NCBI RefSeq assembly: GCF_040564635.1
Contig: NZ_CP159837.1
Span: 1,987,001-2,051,000 of the forward strand
Reading direction: 5' to 3'
DNA length: 64,000 bases
From: Planktothricoides raciborskii GIHE-MW2
GTDB taxonomy: Bacteria > Cyanobacteriota > Cyanobacteriia > Cyanobacteriales > Laspinemataceae
The position numbers and the translations under genes are program-made. The notes under the pieces are model-generated. The model made no database searches and was not told the DNA's origin. It saw only the letters and a program-made list of their open reading frames with translations. Positions 43,484-52,617 of the stretch are shown in pieces; the stretch's first letter is position 1, and every line of letters starts with the position of its first letter.

Positions 43484-45207
43484 TCTGACCTCCGGGAGTT
43501 GGCGGGAACAGTCCACCAGGCGATCGCATAATCCTGGGTATTTTCATGCACCCGTTGCTTGTAATAAACGCGGATTTTGTAACGACCTGTTTTGGGAATT
43601 TGATAAAAAATATGTTCCAAGCTATCCACATCACTGACTGAAGACCAAATCGCCTTTCTCGCCACATCTTGCTCAGAAAGACGACTGAGATCCTCATCGG
43701 CATTCAACAGATATAGATCGAGATTATTTAACCCTTTATCGCTAAAAGTCTCACCGAGATCGTATAGACCATTATTATTCCCATCGTTGAGTTCTACCAA
43801 ACGGTTCCAGTTGAGGGTAATCGAGACATAACTCCCAGCGACTAACTCTTGGTCTAAAACGTAGTCATCAAAAGATTTTTCCGAAATGGTGCGGTAATTC
43901 CAACCGATCGCCGGGACTGGGGCATCGGGCTGCCATTGACCGGCACTAAACTGTTGATAAGCGCGGTAAGCATTGAGTTGACCACTACCCATTTCCCCGT
44001 CAAGAGGCAGTTTTTGGTCTCGGTAAGCTGGGGAACTCAGCCAGTCTTGTTTGCTATTGGCAAAAATAGTGCGGGTCATTCCCAAAGTTTTGCCGTCTCC
44101 ATTATCTTTAATTTTATCGGTGGAGTTGACCAAAACCGCCTTCATCACTTGGGGATTACGAGCATCTAAAGTCCAATTGGGGATGTTTTCCTGGACAAGC
44201 AACTGGCGGAGTTGGCGATCGCTATATTCTTGCAACAAAGCCACCGTTGCCGTCACATGAGGCGCCGCAAAACTGGTGCCACTGGTTTGGGTAACTTGCC
44301 CATCCATCGTCATAATTTCCAGATTACTTCCTGGCGCGGCCAGAGTAATTAACCGACGATTATCCACATTTGACTCGAACCCGGTTAAACGACTAAAAAC
44401 CCCAGTAAAATTCGTGCCTAAATTAGCCAAGTCAATTTTACTAAACACCCCGTTATACAGGGTCGTAAATGCCACATTCACCCCATTGTAATTATCCGTG
44501 GGAATCGGAATGCCGCCCATACCTTGGTTTCCGGCAATCACATACAGCACATCGTGTACTCGCGAAGACCAGTCCACACACAAAGTCAGCAACGCTTTAC
44601 CATCGAGCCTCGCATTCGGTCGCGGATCTTCTTGTAAGGTTTCCCCAAAACTAAAATTAATCGCTCGGACATCGCCGCTATTTTGTAGGGCTAAATGTTG
44701 CGCTGCCAAACATTCCTCGGGCTGGGCGCTGCGCTGAAGCATTCCCACCGCTGTGGCATAGAGATTTGCATCAGGCGCCACCCCCCTCAAACGTTTGTCG
44801 GAACTAATCATCACCGACGCCACTTGTTCAGCGTGTTGCTCCGCTTGTTGTTTATTCGGTTCATTGATCGCATCAGCTTGATCATTGGGCGATTTATCTT
44901 GAAAAAACACTCGCGTCACGGGAATTTCCCGATGACGGTTCACGGATTTATCAATGCCGAACTGTCGGGGTCTGCCAATATCGACCGCCCCAATGGAAAT
45001 TTTTCGCCCCGTCAAGTTATAGGGCGGATTGTGCAGTCTGCGAGCGTCAATCCCCGCTTCTCCCACAGAAGTTTGTAAGGCCAAAGCCGGAATCCCTAAT
45101 AACGCCAAGGCGATCCCACCCGTAATGAATCCAATTTTTTTCGATACCAGTGGCTTAGACAACGATTCAACTCCCTCAAATCTCAAACAGTTATGGACTT
45201 TCGTCAA
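43480..45207 (-). CDS. Subtilisin-like serine protease (S8), exported
   Basis: 575 residues. A hydrophobic segment at 25-45 is a signal sequence. The catalytic triad is visible: D76 ('GAVDIGRPRQ'), H125 ('QHAEQVAS', with Ala where Gly is usual) and S312 ('SGTSFAAPHV'). The oxyanion Asn is N227 ('IAGNQGM'). After the protease domain a beta-rich C-terminal domain of about 150 residues follows ('LTLNWNRLVELNDGNNNGLYD' region with Asp/Asn), which may bind calcium. It is first in a minus-strand group with the membrane protein and the LCP gene. Confidence 0.85.
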   Translation of the reverse strand: MTKVHNCLRFEGVESLSKPLVSKKIGFITGGIALALLGIPALALQTSVGEAGIDARRLHNPPYNLTGRKISIGAVDIGRPRQFGIDKSVNRHREIPVTRVFFQDKSPNDQADAINEPNKQQAEQHAEQVASVMISSDKRLRGVAPDANLYATAVGMLQRSAQPEECLAAQHLALQNSGDVRAINFSFGETLQEDPRPNARLDGKALLTLCVDWSSRVHDVLYVIAGNQGMGGIPIPTDNYNGVNVAFTTLYNGVFSKIDLANLGTNFTGVFSRLTGFESNVDNRRLITLAAPGSNLEIMTMDGQVTQTSGTSFAAPHVTATVALLQEYSDRQLRQLLVQENIPNWTLDARNPQVMKAVLVNSTDKIKDNGDGKTLGMTRTIFANSKQDWLSSPAYRDQKLPLDGEMGSGQLNAYRAYQQFSAGQWQPDAPVPAIGWNYRTISEKSFDDYVLDQELVAGSYVSITLNWNRLVELNDGNNNGLYDLGETFSDKGLNNLDLYLLNADEDLSRLSEQDVARKAIWSSVSDVDSLEHIFYQIPKTGRYKIRVYYKQRVHENTQDYAIAWWTVPANSRRSE

Positions 45208-45263
45208 TTTTTGTTAATATTTTTAGAATAGAGGCTTGAGAACACCACTACACTCCTTAAACC

Positions 45264-45971
45264 ATGACCCAGACCAAATCAGAAAAACCAATTGTAATTT
45301 CCCCTTCTATTCTATCAGCGGATTTTAGCCGCTTGGGTGAGGAAATTCGCGCCGTAGATGAGGCGGGCGCTGACTGGATCCATGTTGATGTGATGGACGG
45401 TCGGTTTGTCCCGAATATTACCATCGGGCCATTAATTGTTGATGCCATTCGCCCGGTGACGAAAAAACCCCTAGATGTCCACTTGATGATTGTGGAACCG
45501 GAAAAGTATGTGGCAGATTTTGCCAAAGCTGGGGCAGATATTATTTCCGTCCATGCCGAACATAATGCTTCTCCCCACCTGCATCGTACCCTTTGCCAGA
45601 TTAAAGAACTCGGCAAGCAGTCTGGAGTGGTCCTTAATCCTTCTACTCCCTTAGACTTGATCGAATATGTCCTGGAAGTTTGCGATCTGGTGTTGATTAT
45701 GAGCGTCAACCCTGGGTTCGGCGGCCAAAGCTTTATTCCTGAAGTGGTGCCCAAGATCCGCAAGTTGCGGCAAATCTGCGCGGAAAAAGGTCTCGATCCC
45801 TGGATTGAGGTTGACGGCGGATTGAAAGCCAATAATACCTGGCAAGTTCTGGAAGCTGGTGCTAATGCAATTGTTGCCGGTTCTGCGGTGTTTAACGCTA
45901 AAGACTATAAAGCAGCGATTGAAGGTATTCGCCATAGTAAGCGACCAGAACGGGAATTAGTCACAGCATAA
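45264..45971 (+). CDS. rpe: Ribulose-phosphate 3-epimerase
   Basis: 235 residues with the complete TIM-barrel pattern. '[17 protein letters not shown]', '[16 protein letters not shown]', '[10 protein letters not shown]', '[16 protein letters not shown]' and '[11 protein letters not shown]' carry the metal ligands and catalytic Asp residues. It interconverts ribulose-5-P and xylulose-5-P in the Calvin and pentose phosphate pathways. It is divergent from the protease gene, with 56 bp between starts. A hairpin follows the stop. Confidence 0.96.
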   Translation: MTQTKSEKPIVISPSILSADFSRLGEEIRAVDEAGADWIHVDVMDGRFVPNITIGPLIVDAIRPVTKKPLDVHLMIVEPEKYVADFAKAGADIISVHAEHNASPHLHRTLCQIKELGKQSGVVLNPSTPLDLIEYVLEVCDLVLIMSVNPGFGGQSFIPEVVPKIRKLRQICAEKGLDPWIEVDGGLKANNTWQVLEAGANAIVAGSAVFNAKDYKAAIEGIRHSKRPERELVTA

Positions 45972-45984
45972 AAAGTAAATAAAA

Positions 45985-46050
45985 AGTAATGGGTCGGGGA
46001 AAGTTGGGGATTGGGTATATCCTAAGTCCCCCGCCCCATTACCCATTACT
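45985..46050. terminator. Hairpin after rpe
   Basis: AGTAATGGGT (45985-45994) pairs perfectly with ACCCATTACT (46041-46050), and the stem continues imperfectly with CGGGG/CCCCG inside. There is no T-run directly after it. It lies between convergent genes and may serve both strands. Confidence 0.5.
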
Positions 46051-46109
46051 AAGCTGAGATGATAGCTGAGATGATAAGTGAGAATTGCCACTTTTCTCAG
46101 ATCGCAAGT

Positions 46110-46859
46110 CTAAGATTGTTTCACTTTTGCCAAGATTTGCTCGATTTCCGGGAGTTCTAAGGCACCGGAAAAGGCTTCTTCATTCAGGAAAAAGAAGGGA
46201 GTGCCGTTAATTCCTAGCTGACGGGCTAATTGAACGTCTTGATTAATGGCGGCTTCCGCTTCTTTGCTCTGGCGATCGCGATTAAATTTATCTAAATCCA
46301 GATTTAAATTTTCGGCGATCGCCACATACAAATTTTCTCCTAGATCCTTTTGCTGTTCAAACAAAGCATCGTAATATTCCCAGAATTTTCCTTGTTGTTG
46401 GGCAGACCAAGCCGCTTTCGCCGCAGGCATTGCTTGGGGATGAATTGAAGCCAAAGGTAAATGTTTATAAGTTAAAGTCACTTCACCTTTATATTTCTCC
46501 ATGAACCCTTTGATGGTCTGATGCGCCCGGGCACAAAATGGACATTGAAAGTCGGAAAACTCCACTAAGACTATTTTTTGTTCAGCAGCCCCAACGGTGG
46601 GAGAATTGCCAATCACTGCCGCCGGATTTGTCAGCATTTGTTGTAAAAATGCTTGTCGGGCTGCCCGCATCTGATTTTCTTCTTGTTGCTGATAAGCTTG
46701 CACGGACTCGATAATCACTTGTGGATTATCACGAATAATCTGTAATACCTGTTCTTCTAGTTTTTGATTGTCCGTCGTTCCTGTGGTACACCCGGTCAAA
46801 GCGATGCAACCGATTAAAAAACTGGTGACAAGAAAACTGATTAAGCGAAACCGCTTCAT
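46110..46859 (-). CDS. DsbA-like thioredoxin-fold lipoprotein
   Basis: 249 residues. The signal peptide ends in a lipobox (LTGC, Cys24), so it is predicted to be lipid-anchored by Lgt. A helical segment (30-75) precedes the thioredoxin fold. The redox motif is C106-P-F-C109 in 'FSDFQCPFCAR', and the cis-Pro loop is 'GINGTPFFFLN'. It probably oxidises or isomerises periplasmic disulfides. It stands alone between rpe and the hybrid kinase. Confidence 0.87.
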   Translation of the reverse strand: MKRFRLISFLVTSFLIGCIALTGCTTGTTDNQKLEEQVLQIIRDNPQVIIESVQAYQQQEENQMRAARQAFLQQMLTNPAAVIGNSPTVGAAEQKIVLVEFSDFQCPFCARAHQTIKGFMEKYKGEVTLTYKHLPLASIHPQAMPAAKAAWSAQQQGKFWEYYDALFEQQKDLGENLYVAIAENLNLDLDKFNRDRQSKEAEAAINQDVQLARQLGINGTPFFFLNEEAFSGALELPEIEQILAKVKQS

Positions 46860-46992
46860 AGATCACCTCATGGGTTAGATTTCTAATTATTTAGCCATTC
46901 TATATTAAGGGTTAGCTCCAGAAAACAACATAAAACAGGATGAAAAAGCCGATTTTTATAGCAAATCGGCGCGATCGCGAAATGATGAACAA

Positions 46993-49900
46993 TTATGACT
47001 GGAGCCAACGATGTTTTCCCCCCAGTTGCTGGCTGGAATCAGCGGATTTCAAAATTTGCTGAATCTCTTGAAGTAACTCTTCCTTGGATAGTGAATTGGG
47101 TAAAACTTTCGTGGCAATTTCTTTGAGAAAAGACAAAAATTCCCGCGAAATCAGCTGCTGATGACTGTCCGAATTGCCCCGTAAATCCGATCTATGATGA
47201 TGCCACAGGGTTTCCCGGTCATACATAATTAAAATTTGCGGTTTATGAGCCAGATTTGCGATCGCTTTTAAACCATTAACCATTGGCTCGACCAAGTGAT
47301 CTAGCGGAATATAGATCAACAGTAAATCCACACTTTGTTGTTGAATAAGCTGCCACACTTCAGACCAAGAACGACCGAGCGCCGCATTTAAATTTGCCGA
47401 TTGCAGATCCAAAATTATTTCTAGCAAATTTTGAATTTGTGATGAAATTTTTTCCCCTTCACTTTCCTCATAATTCCTATCAAAGCTTAAACCGTTAAAC
47501 CGAGTTTGATAAAATTCTGGTAACGCCGAAATATCGAGCGCTAAAATATTAGGCTTTTTCTGAATTTGCGCCGCCAGATTAAGTACCTGTGATAAGTATT
47601 GAGCCGATGGCATCCTCCAATGGGCTGACGCATTTTGTCCAGCATCAGAATGACTATCAGAATAATTACCCTGAGCATAATTACCCTGAGCATAATTACT
47701 CTGAGCATAATTATTCTGAGCATAATTACTCTGAGCATAATTACTCTGAGCATAATTACCCTGAGCATAATTACCCTGAGCATAATTACCCTGAGCATAA
47801 TTACTCTGAGCATAATTACTCTGAGCATAATTACTCTGAGCATAATTACTCTGAGCATAATTACCCTGAGCATAATTACTCTGAGCATAATTACCCGCTG
47901 AGGTAACCATGTTAACAGAATCTTCAAGGATTCCCGACTCATAGTCTCCGGTATTTTCTGGGTTGATTGGTGCATCAACTAAACAAGGAAAGACAATCAA
48001 GCCCGGAACTTGATTCGCCCCCTCAGTTGTAGCCAAATCCATTGTCACAATTGGCAATTTACCCAAGAGTCTAGACTGACTTAATTCTTGGAAAAAGACT
48101 CTAGGTTCTGGCAGGGCGGCTGCCGCTTCAATTAAGATCACTTGCGGCTGCCAAATTTCTGCCAACAGTTCTGCTTGTTCTAAATCATCCGCTTCTAAAA
48201 TTTGGTAAGCTTTTCCAGACTGAATCTTTAATCCTTGAATTAAAGCCGCATTGGTACTATCCACATTCGCCGTTAACCGCAGAATTGTCAGTTTGCTAGT
48301 GTGAAGATTTTGGACTTCGGGTAATTCCACTGGCACTAAATTCCGTAGCTGATCTTGTAATTCTGATGCCGTCAGTGGCAGACTCAAGCAGCCATCAGCG
48401 CGATATTTTTTGGCTCGTTTTTTATCCACCACCGTAGCGGTTAAAATAACTGGAATATGACCCGTTTGTGGATCGGATTTCAGCAAGGTCAGTAAATCCC
48501 AACCGGAAAGTAAAGGCAACAAAGGATTGACAAAAATAACACAAGGTTGTAAACGGCGAGCTTTTTCCAACGCATCAATCCCACATCGAGAAATTGCCAC
48601 CCGATAGCCGAGCCGGATCAACTGCTCATGCAACTCTTCCACGTATTGAGGTGCGGCCTCAACAATTAAAATTAATAGCTGATCTCGGACGGGAAATTTC
48701 TTGATTGTCCCGGATTCTGGGGGAGAAGGTGGCAGCAAAATGGTAAACTGACTGCCTTTTTCTTCCTTGGAGATAAAGGTGACATCTCCACCGTGCGATC
48801 GCGCTAATCCCTGGGTGATCACTAACCCTAAACCCGTCCCTTCAAATCGACGAGTCAAGGGATTTTCTAGTTGCTGGAATCTTTGAAAGATTAAATGCTG
48901 TTTATCCGCCGGAATGCCAATTCCCGTATCCCAAACCGTAAAAGCAATCCAACCTTGCCAGCGGTTGACTTTTAAGCCAATTTCTCCTTCTGGAGGGGTA
49001 AACTTGAGAGCATTTGACAGCAGATTGTAAAGCATCTGACGCAGGCGCAAATGATCGGTGAGGATCGTGTTTAAACCTGGTTCAATTTCCAGAGTGAACT
49101 TAGGGGAAGACTCAACACTGTGGTGGCCTGCGGCCAATTCCATTTGCTGAGTTTCCTGGGCTTGTTGCAAGGCGTACTCACACACTTGTGCAATCTGAAC
49201 TGGTTCCCAATTCAGTTGAAGCTGACCCGTTTCAATCCGGGTCAAATCCAAAATATCATTGACGACTCTCATTAGATGTTGCCCGCTCTGATAAATCATT
49301 TTGGCATAACGAGCTTGACGTTCGTTCAGCGGACCGAGGGCTTGATCTTTTAGGAGAGTAGACAATCCTAAGACTGCGGTGAGAGGAGTTTTGAGTTCAT
49401 GGCTAATACAGGCTAAAAATTCATCTTTGAGTCGATTTAGTTGGACTAAATCCGCGTTTTTGGCCACGAGTTCTTGGGCCACTTGCTGCTGTTCAGTGAC
49501 ATTTTCCGCCAAAATTAGCCATAAAGAAATGGGGGATTCTGACGGGCTATCCCGCTCCGGTTCTGGGGATGATATTTGGCTGATGGTGAACTCAGATGCC
49601 CGCTCGTCGCTCTCTAGGGTCAATTTTCGGGAAATCATCCCAGATTTTAGGGGCGCAAAGGCTTGATGTGACGTTGGCGATGATGATTCTCTGGCTTGGA
49701 CAACCCCTTTGATGGGATGTTCCGGCGGCGATCGCAGTTTTTTCGACTGAGATGGTTCACCAGAATCGTTGCTATATTTGGCAGGCCAAAATTCTTGGGA
49801 ACCGAGGGGCAAGAGGATCTCAAACATTGATAAATCAATCTCTAGCGGAATTTTGAAAAATTTCCAAGCTTGTTCGGATCCATTGGTCAAAGAACACATT

Positions 49901-50742
49901 AAAGTCGCTTCTGACTCACTATCGCTGAATAAATGGCTCACACGGGTTGCCAAAGGTTCGGCTAATTCTGTCTCCTGGGGGATGGACTCTGCGGTGGTCG
50001 TGGGGAAGACTTGACCGACTGAGAGGTTGCCCAATTCTTGACGCCAAGCCAAATTTTCCACGATCATCTGACCCTCCTGGGTTTGCACCTTAACCGGAAA
50101 CGGCAGAGGCGAAATCACTTGTTGAATGGCAGCGATCTCCAGAGGATCCAGAAAATCCCTGGCCTCAACAGTTTTTTGGCCTGGTTCAACCTCATGTTCA
50201 GGTTCATTTCCAGAATAGACGCTGATTCGGCTGGTATTTTTGGGATTTTCTGGTTGGTGGCGGCGATTATTTTGGCAGATAATTTCTTGTAGCTGGTAGT
50301 GATGGGCTAAAAATTGGAGTAAGCCCTTCATATCCAGCAACCCCAATAATTTGCCCTCTGGGTTGACCACTCCCCAATCTTCATTATTAATATTACAGGT
50401 TGTTAATTTATTTAATTTCATCCAGAATTCTCTCACGGAGAGGTTTCCTGGTACAATTTTGATGGGCTGGATCAGCTCGTGTACCATTGCTGAATGTGGA
50501 TGCGGTAGGATAGAAGATTGTCGCTCAGAAAATTGTTCGCCAGAATTCAAATAGGGGATTAAACTGTGTAAGTAGAGGACTCCAATAGGTAATTCTTCTG
50601 GGTTGACCACGGCAATGCGATCGCCCGTGACCCAGAGTTCTTGACGACTTAAGCTAGACCACAAATCTCTAGAACAAGTGGTTAAACTACAAGTCGGTAC
50701 AGGAACAATAAATTCTTGAATCAGACAATTTGGGCTTAACAT
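46993..50742 (-). CDS. Hybrid histidine kinase with CBS-like front and degenerate receivers
   Basis: 1249 residues. The N-terminus (to about 150) holds two CBS-like blocks ('RIAVVNPEELPIGVLYLHSL', 'DWGVVNPEGKLLGLLDMKGL'). A poorly conserved sensory region runs to about 410. HisKA has the phospho-His H448 in 'ISHELKTPLTAVLG', followed by HATPase_c ('NLLSNALKFTP', 'WDTGIGIP', 'GTGLGLVI'). Three receiver-like regions follow. In the first, the phosphoacceptor position is Asn739 ('VIFVNPLLP'), and the others also lack a clear Asp. A Tyr/Asn-rich NYAQ repeat lies between the second and third. It is divergent from kaiA, so a clock-related role is possible but unproven. Confidence 0.85.
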   Translation of the reverse strand: MLSPNCLIQEFIVPVPTCSLTTCSRDLWSSLSRQELWVTGDRIAVVNPEELPIGVLYLHSLIPYLNSGEQFSERQSSILPHPHSAMVHELIQPIKIVPGNLSVREFWMKLNKLTTCNINNEDWGVVNPEGKLLGLLDMKGLLQFLAHHYQLQEIICQNNRRHQPENPKNTSRISVYSGNEPEHEVEPGQKTVEARDFLDPLEIAAIQQVISPLPFPVKVQTQEGQMIVENLAWRQELGNLSVGQVFPTTTAESIPQETELAEPLATRVSHLFSDSESEATLMCSLTNGSEQAWKFFKIPLEIDLSMFEILLPLGSQEFWPAKYSNDSGEPSQSKKLRSPPEHPIKGVVQARESSSPTSHQAFAPLKSGMISRKLTLESDERASEFTISQISSPEPERDSPSESPISLWLILAENVTEQQQVAQELVAKNADLVQLNRLKDEFLACISHELKTPLTAVLGLSTLLKDQALGPLNERQARYAKMIYQSGQHLMRVVNDILDLTRIETGQLQLNWEPVQIAQVCEYALQQAQETQQMELAAGHHSVESSPKFTLEIEPGLNTILTDHLRLRQMLYNLLSNALKFTPPEGEIGLKVNRWQGWIAFTVWDTGIGIPADKQHLIFQRFQQLENPLTRRFEGTGLGLVITQGLARSHGGDVTFISKEEKGSQFTILLPPSPPESGTIKKFPVRDQLLILIVEAAPQYVEELHEQLIRLGYRVAISRCGIDALEKARRLQPCVIFVNPLLPLLSGWDLLTLLKSDPQTGHIPVILTATVVDKKRAKKYRADGCLSLPLTASELQDQLRNLVPVELPEVQNLHTSKLTILRLTANVDSTNAALIQGLKIQSGKAYQILEADDLEQAELLAEIWQPQVILIEAAAALPEPRVFFQELSQSRLLGKLPIVTMDLATTEGANQVPGLIVFPCLVDAPINPENTGDYESGILEDSVNMVTSAGNYAQSNYAQGNYAQSNYAQSNYAQSNYAQSNYAQGNYAQGNYAQGNYAQSNYAQSNYAQNNYAQSNYAQGNYAQGNYSDSHSDAGQNASAHWRMPSAQYLSQVLNLAAQIQKKPNILALDISALPEFYQTRFNGLSFDRNYEESEGEKISSQIQNLLEIILDLQSANLNAALGRSWSEVWQLIQQQSVDLLLIYIPLDHLVEPMVNGLKAIANLAHKPQILIMYDRETLWHHHRSDLRGNSDSHQQLISREFLSFLKEIATKVLPNSLSKEELLQEIQQILKSADSSQQLGGKHRWLQS
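47661..47895. repeat. 15 bp coding minisatellite (NYAQ repeats)
   Basis: About 15 exact copies of the 15 bp unit that encodes (S/G/N)NYAQ, plus one decayed copy, lie inside the hybrid kinase gene. Copies differ almost only in the first residue (one or two bases). Both strands are open in several frames through the block. Copy number is expected to vary between strains by slippage. Confidence 0.93.
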
Positions 50743-51138
50743 CGCAAAACTTCGTGAAAAATTACATCAGTGGTTAGTTGAGGGTGTACCATGAGCGCTT
50801 TGACTCTCTCCTGGTGACTCAGCCTTCAGCAAATCCCAGCTAGTTGATCGTGAAGTTACCGGGGGAAAGATTTGGTGCCGTCAATATGGGCGGGGATCAA
50901 CTTTCCAGTTCTAGTCAACGAGGAGATAGCACCTTGCCAATCCCTGAACAATACTTATGGATCAGGGCTACCACTTAATTATCGATCTAGGAGGGAACTT
51001 ACAGCATTGCCATTACAATTAGTTACAGTTATTCTAAAAAGGTAAAAGTCCCCCACCAACTTGTGATTGGGCAATTCTTTTTTTTTTCTTTTATTTTTGA
51101 TTGATAGTGAACATAAGGTATTTTGAGGGATTACTGTT
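50743..51138. promoter_or_regulatory. Divergent promoter region of the hybrid kinase and kaiA
   Basis: 396 bp with no gene. The right half holds a TTACAATTAGTTACAGTTA motif at 51012-51030 and a T-rich tract (51077-51100), followed by GAGGGA at 51125-51130, the likely ribosome site of kaiA. No clear -35/-10 box or known clock element could be assigned. Confidence 0.45.
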
Positions 51139-52086
51139 TTGCCTCCCCAACTTTCTCTTTGTACGTTTGCCAGTTCTGAATCCCTGTCTAATTCGCTGAA
51201 GCAGTCTTTAGGCAGCGGTCGCTATCTGGTGAATCACTTCCACTCTGAGTCAACTTTCTTGGAGTTTTTGGATTTGGAAAAACAGCAGATCGACTGTCTG
51301 ATCTTACAAGCACAATCCTCTCTAGGCAAATTAAGCAACGAGTTGCATCAGCGATCGACCGTGCTCCCCGCCGTGATCGTCTATGAAACTTTCCCCGAAA
51401 AAGCTGATCGGCCACTCACTCCATTGTCCTTCCCCACCAAGGAGGATCCGCTCCGTGCAGTTCCCGATCGAGAGGAAACAGAAATAGAAACAGGGTATCC
51501 CACAGTTTTTTATCATACGGCTGAGGTTCACATTTCCTTTCTTCAGGTGCCTGACATCTCTCGCTATATTGAGCAAGCGATTAGTCAATTCCTGAATTTG
51601 TCTCCCAGCTTTCGCAAAAGCAATTCTGTTAATCCTATTGAGCAAAGTTCCGAGAATTCCGTGCAAAAATTTCTCGTCCAACACCAAAATCGGTTGGCGG
51701 AAAAATTGAGGGAACGATTAGGATACTTAGGTGTGTATTATAAACGAAACCCTCAACGCTTTCTGCGTAACTTACCCTCCGTAGAGCGAAAACAATTTTT
51801 AGAAAATCTTAAGTCCGATTATCGTGACATTGTTCTGAATTACTTTTCCGATCAACCGAGAATCTTAAATCAGCAGATTGATGAATTTGTCAATAATGCT
51901 TTCTTTGCTGATGTTTCCGTGACTCAAATTGTCGAAATTCACATGAATTTGATGGATGAATTTTCTAAGCAGCTAAAATTAGAAGGCCGCAGTGAGGAAA
52001 TTCTGCTAGACTACCGTTTGACTCTAATTGATATCATTGCACATTTATGTGAAATGTATCGACGTTCTATCCCGCGAGACTCTTAG
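51139..52086 (+). CDS. kaiA: Circadian clock protein KaiA
   Basis: 315 residues, full-length form. TTG start at 51139 with GAGGGA 8 bp before it; no in-frame ATG fits. The N-terminal pseudo-receiver (about 1-135) includes 'QQIDCLILQAQSSLG' and 'FYHTAEVHISFLQ'. The C-terminal helical dimer domain is highly conserved: 'RLAEKLRERLGYLGVYYKR', 'FLRNLPSVER', 'AFFADVSVTQIVEIHMNLMDEF' (as ADVSVTQIVEIHM) and 'DIIAHLCEMYRRSIPR'. KaiA binds the KaiC tail and stimulates its autophosphorylation. First gene of the kai group. Confidence 0.96.
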   Translation: MPPQLSLCTFASSESLSNSLKQSLGSGRYLVNHFHSESTFLEFLDLEKQQIDCLILQAQSSLGKLSNELHQRSTVLPAVIVYETFPEKADRPLTPLSFPTKEDPLRAVPDREETEIETGYPTVFYHTAEVHISFLQVPDISRYIEQAISQFLNLSPSFRKSNSVNPIEQSSENSVQKFLVQHQNRLAEKLRERLGYLGVYYKRNPQRFLRNLPSVERKQFLENLKSDYRDIVLNYFSDQPRILNQQIDEFVNNAFFADVSVTQIVEIHMNLMDEFSKQLKLEGRSEEILLDYRLTLIDIIAHLCEMYRRSIPRDS

Positions 52087-52172
52087 AAGAATTTTTCGGG
52101 CAGACTCACTCGTGATGCTAAGGCGTCGAGCGGTCAAAATTCTCAAGAATTAATTATTTCACTTTTCGATCC

Positions 52173-52487
52173 ATGAATAATCCTAAAAAAACTTATGTTC
52201 TCAAGCTCTATGTGGCAGGAAACACCCCGAATTCAGTTCGGGCTTTAAAAACCCTGAAAAATATTCTGGAAGAGGAATTTCAAGGCGTCTATGCCCTGAA
52301 AGTGATTGATGTCCTCAAAAATCCGCAATTAGCTGAAGAAGACAAAATTTTAGCCACGCCCACTTTATCCAAAATATTGCCACCCCCCGTGAGAAAAATC
52401 ATTGGGGATCTTTCAGACCGGGAAAAAGTATTAGTTGGTTTAGATTTACTCTATGAAGAATTGTCTGAAGAAAATTCAGGAATATAG
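52173..52487 (+). CDS. kaiB: Circadian clock protein KaiB
   Basis: 104 residues, the normal length. '[19 protein letters not shown]' opens the thioredoxin-like fold, and '[20 protein letters not shown]', '[20 protein letters not shown]' and 'KVLVGLDLL' follow. This is the metamorphic protein that, in its fold-switched state, binds the KaiC CI ring and sequesters KaiA. It is 86 bp after kaiA and 130 bp before kaiC. No residue loss was noticed in the conserved blocks. Confidence 0.97.
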   Translation: MNNPKKTYVLKLYVAGNTPNSVRALKTLKNILEEEFQGVYALKVIDVLKNPQLAEEDKILATPTLSKILPPPVRKIIGDLSDREKVLVGLDLLYEELSEENSGI

Positions 52488-52542
52488 ATGCAAATGCCTC
52501 GGCTCTCTGAATTACCGGGAATCAGGGAGTCATTGAGCGGTC

Positions 52543-52569
52543 TTGACTTTTGACGATTTTTTTTATGGT
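52543..52569 (+). promoter_or_regulatory. Candidate promoter between kaiB and kaiC
   Basis: TTGACT at 52543-52548 and TATGGT at 52564-52569 are separated by 15 bp, shorter than the usual 16-18. It would give a kaiC leader of about 40 bases. The 130 bp kaiB-kaiC gap is longer than expected for pure read-through. Weak evidence. Confidence 0.3.
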
Positions 52570-52617
52570 AGACTCCAGAGACAGTAAAATTATTGGTTAG
52601 GTTAGATAACTAAAGCT

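Noticed and set aside
47589-47906. Long ORFs opposite the NYAQ repeat on the plus strand
   Set aside because: They are by-products of the 15 bp repeat, which lacks stops in most frames; the minus-strand kinase explains the locus.
46993-50742. SasA or CikA identity for the kinase next to kaiABC
   Set aside because: It lacks the KaiB-like sensor domain of SasA and the GAF domain of CikA; only the position links it to the clock.
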